From assembly GCA_946886545.1 (NCBI GenBank), contig CAMPIU010000161.1, forward strand, positions 1-6,948: 6,948 nucleotides of DNA, given 5' to 3'. Shown one piece after another: positions 5,714-6,948 of the stretch; the first letter of the stretch is position 1, and the number at the start of each line of letters is the position of its first letter. The notes under the pieces are model-generated. The model was not told the origin of the DNA, ran no database searches, and worked only from the letters and a program-made list of their open reading frames with translations. Position numbers and translations under genes: made by a program. Origin of the DNA: an uncultured Flavobacteriales bacterium. Lineage in GTDB: Bacteria; Bacteroidota; Bacteroidia; Flavobacteriales; Crocinitomicaceae.

Positions 5714-6502
5714 TCAAAGTTGAGCCATTCTGTGCTGCTCCACCCAATTCGTCAATTCAATAAACTCTTCCACCCCTAAGCGTTCAGGTCGTAACTGGAG
5801 CATCGGGTTTTCCTCATAAGTTTCGGGAAGCAATGCTTTGATCGAATTCCGAATGGTTTTACGGCGCTGATTGAAGGACATTTTTACCACCTGCTTGAAT
5901 AATTTTTCATCGCAGGGGAGTTTCTCTCTGCTGTTTCTGGTACAACGGATTACTCCCGATTTCACCTTTGGCGGCGGATCAAAAACATGTTCGTCTACCG
6001 TAAAACAATATTCAATATCGTAGTAGGCTTGCAATAAAACACTCAGGATTCCATAGGTTTTTGTTCCGGGTTTTTCTGCCACACGCTGTGCAACTTCTTT
6101 CTGGAACATTCCCATGATTTCAGGAATAGAATCTTTATAATCAATGCATTTGAATAAGATCTGGGAGGAAATATTGTAAGGGAAATTACCAACAACAGCA
6201 AAGTGTTTGTCTCCAACGATGGCAGTCGGATCCATTTTCAGAAAATCTCCGAACGTGATTCGTCCTTCCAATTGAGGATAGTGTATTTTTAAATAGTCAA
6301 TGGATTCTGCATCCACATCCATTACATACAATTCTGTTTCTTTGTCCTGCAGTAAAAATTCTGTCAGAGCACCCATTCCGGGACCAATTTCAATAGCAGT
6401 TTTTACTCCCTGGTGGTGCTTAAACTGCTCTGCAATTTTTTTACAGACGCCTTTATCCTTCAGGAAATGCTGTCCTAAATGCTTTTTTGCTCTAACGTTC
6501 AT
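5714..6502 (-). CDS. rsmA: 16S rRNA (adenine1518-N6/adenine1519-N6)-dimethyltransferase
   Basis: RsmA (KsgA) uses S-adenosylmethionine to dimethylate the two adjacent adenines in the helix-45 loop of 16S rRNA, a late step of 30S assembly whose loss gives kasugamycin resistance. Landmarks are KKHLGQHFL (6-14), the SAM-binding motif EIGPGMGALT (38-47), MDVD (61-64) for the ribose, GDF (85-87), and the catalytic motif GNFPYNISSQI (105-115), here NFPYN where NLPYN is usual. VFDPPPKVKSGVIR (173-186) and the basic FNQRRKTIRNSI (210-221) lead into the C-terminal helical domain. At 262 residues it is full length. Its ATG lies inside the end of the DUF4286 gene (11-nt overlap, different frame), so the two are co-transcribed and likely translationally coupled, from the promoter near 6824. 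Confidence 0.97.
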   Translation of the reverse strand: MNVRAKKHLGQHFLKDKGVCKKIAEQFKHHQGVKTAIEIGPGMGALTEFLLQDKETELYVMDVDAESIDYLKIHYPQLEGRITFGDFLKMDPTAIVGDKHFAVVGNFPYNISSQILFKCIDYKDSIPEIMGMFQKEVAQRVAEKPGTKTYGILSVLLQAYYDIEYCFTVDEHVFDPPPKVKSGVIRCTRNSREKLPCDEKLFKQVVKMSFNQRRKTIRNSIKALLPETYEENPMLQLRPERLGVEEFIELTNWVEQHRMAQL

Positions 6503-6818
6503 GTGTGAAGTGTTGAATGACGTTTAATGTGCTTCTGAAAGCCGCAAAACGCCCTTCGTATTTGGTTTTATGATCAACCTGCAAACGTGCGGCATGATTT
6601 TTTTGATAATCGTCCAGATGTTCCTGACTATATGCTACATACGTCATTGCATAGGTACAGGCTCCGGCTTCCTCATTATTCATCTTCGACATGCGACTTT
6701 CTAAAAAGCAGCCTGTTTCCATGACTTCGGGAATGTGCACTGTCCGCATCCAATTCACCCAATCCTGTTCAATCGCCGGATCAAGACTTACTGTAACGTT
6801 ATAAATGATGTGTTCCAT
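6492..6818 (-). CDS. DUF4286 family protein
   Basis: Small 108-residue soluble protein that I place in DUF4286, a Bacteroidota-typical family of unknown function. Matching features are the N-terminal IYNVTVSLDPAIEQDWVNWM, then HIPEVMETGCF (28-38), TYAMTYVAYS (55-64), the central DYQKNHAARLQ (70-80), and a C-terminal FAAFRSTLNVIQ (91-102). The length and the strand-helix pattern recall a ferredoxin-like dimeric alpha/beta barrel fold, which is my inference. There is no signal peptide or membrane segment. The ATG lies 5 nt after a -7 box. Its last 11 nt overlap rsmA, so it is the first gene of a two-gene operon. The tight link suggests a role near ribosome maturation, but nothing in the sequence proves it. 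Confidence 0.85.
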   Translation of the reverse strand: MEHIIYNVTVSLDPAIEQDWVNWMRTVHIPEVMETGCFLESRMSKMNNEEAGACTYAMTYVAYSQEHLDDYQKNHAARLQVDHKTKYEGRFAAFRSTLNVIQHFTHER

Positions 6819-6823
6819 TGTTG

Positions 6824-6831
6824 CAAAGGTA
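6824..6831 (-). promoter_or_regulatory. -7 promoter box of the DUF4286-rsmA operon
   Basis: TACCTTTG on the minus strand is an exact TAnnTTTG and ends 5 nt before the ATG. The 34-bp palindrome begins 8 nt upstream of it, so the -33 position falls inside the palindrome, where no TTG is present. Confidence 0.55.
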
Positions 6832-6839
6832 GATATAAA

Positions 6840-6873
6840 AACGTAGGGGCGCGATTAATCGCGCCCCTACGTT
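6840..6873 (-). terminator. Perfect 34-bp palindrome (GTAGGGGCG family, copy 2), probable terminator of the upstream gene
   Basis: Two 17-bp arms meet without spacer between 6856 and 6857. GTAGGGGCG (6843-6851) and CGCCCCTAC (6862-6870) are shared with the 4275-4316 palindrome, while the centre (CGATTAATCG) and outer ends (AAC/GTT) differ. On the minus strand the GC-rich stem runs into five T's (6841-6837), so it can stop transcription from the gene at the right edge, whose stop is 23 nt away. It also lies against the DUF4286-rsmA promoter. Confidence 0.75.
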
Positions 6874-6896
6874 CTATGTTTTTTATGATCTTCTGA

Positions 6897-6948
6897 TTAG
6901 TTTTTCACCCAGCGAACCAAAGCAGTTCCTGAAGCGGAAGTTAATCGA
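6897..6948 (-). CDS. C-terminal end of a probable T9SS-sorted secreted protein (cut by window edge)
   Basis: Only the last 16 complete codons and the TAA stop are present, reading RLTSASGTALVRWVKN. This resembles the final two strands of a type A T9SS C-terminal sorting domain (pattern Y-x-V-R-L-T-S-x-x-G-T-A-x-x-R-x-V-K-N), which directs cargo through the Bacteroidota type IX system to the cell surface. The rest of the protein is outside the window, so the cargo is unknown. The palindromic terminator follows 23 nt after the stop. The reading frame is plausible, but with so few residues the T9SS call is an inference. Confidence 0.55.
   Translation of the reverse strand, partial: RLTSASGTALVRWVKN

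Overview
The window looks like a chromosomal housekeeping stretch from a Bacteroidota bacterium, most likely Flavobacteriales and perhaps close to Fluviicola/Crocinitomicaceae; the lineage is inferred, not shown by a marker. Supporting signs are AT-rich DNA, Bacteroidota-type promoter -7 boxes (TAnnTTTG) in front of most genes instead of Shine-Dalgarno sites, a DUF4286 protein, a TraR/DksA-like protein paired with a long LspA, and the apparent end of a type IX secretion cargo protein at the right edge. I see no plasmid, phage, transposase, CRISPR or defence genes.

Layout, left to right. The left edge cuts a cation diffusion facilitator (minus strand, N-terminal half only). A terminator hairpin then separates it from a membrane fatty-acid desaturase (minus). 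Next is a minus-strand pair: a secreted protein of unknown function followed 26 nt later by peptidyl-tRNA hydrolase (pth). The only plus-strand gene, kdsB (CMP-Kdo synthesis for lipopolysaccharide), diverges from this pair and converges on lspA. The convergence zone holds a perfect 42-bp palindrome and a bidirectional terminator whose left arm in the lspA transcript is the last lspA codons. lspA (lipoprotein signal peptidase, TTG start) follows one base after a TraR/DksA-like gene. After about 285 bp without a supportable gene come rsmA (16S rRNA dimethyltransferase) and an upstream DUF4286 gene that overlaps it by 11 nt. A 34-bp palindrome related to the first lies between their promoter and the end of a probable T9SS-sorted protein at the right edge.

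Functionally the genes fall into envelope biogenesis (KdsB, LspA, desaturase, secreted unknown, T9SS cargo) and translation upkeep (Pth, RsmA), with a DksA-like regulator. They are several short transcription units, not one pathway. I found no new multi-gene system. The points most worth a second look are the palindrome pair sharing GTAGGGGCG/CGCCCCTAC ends, the -7 boxes lying only 2-5 nt before four start codons (possible leaderless mRNAs), the DksA-like protein with three of four zinc cysteines replaced, and the two-cysteine insertion in LspA.
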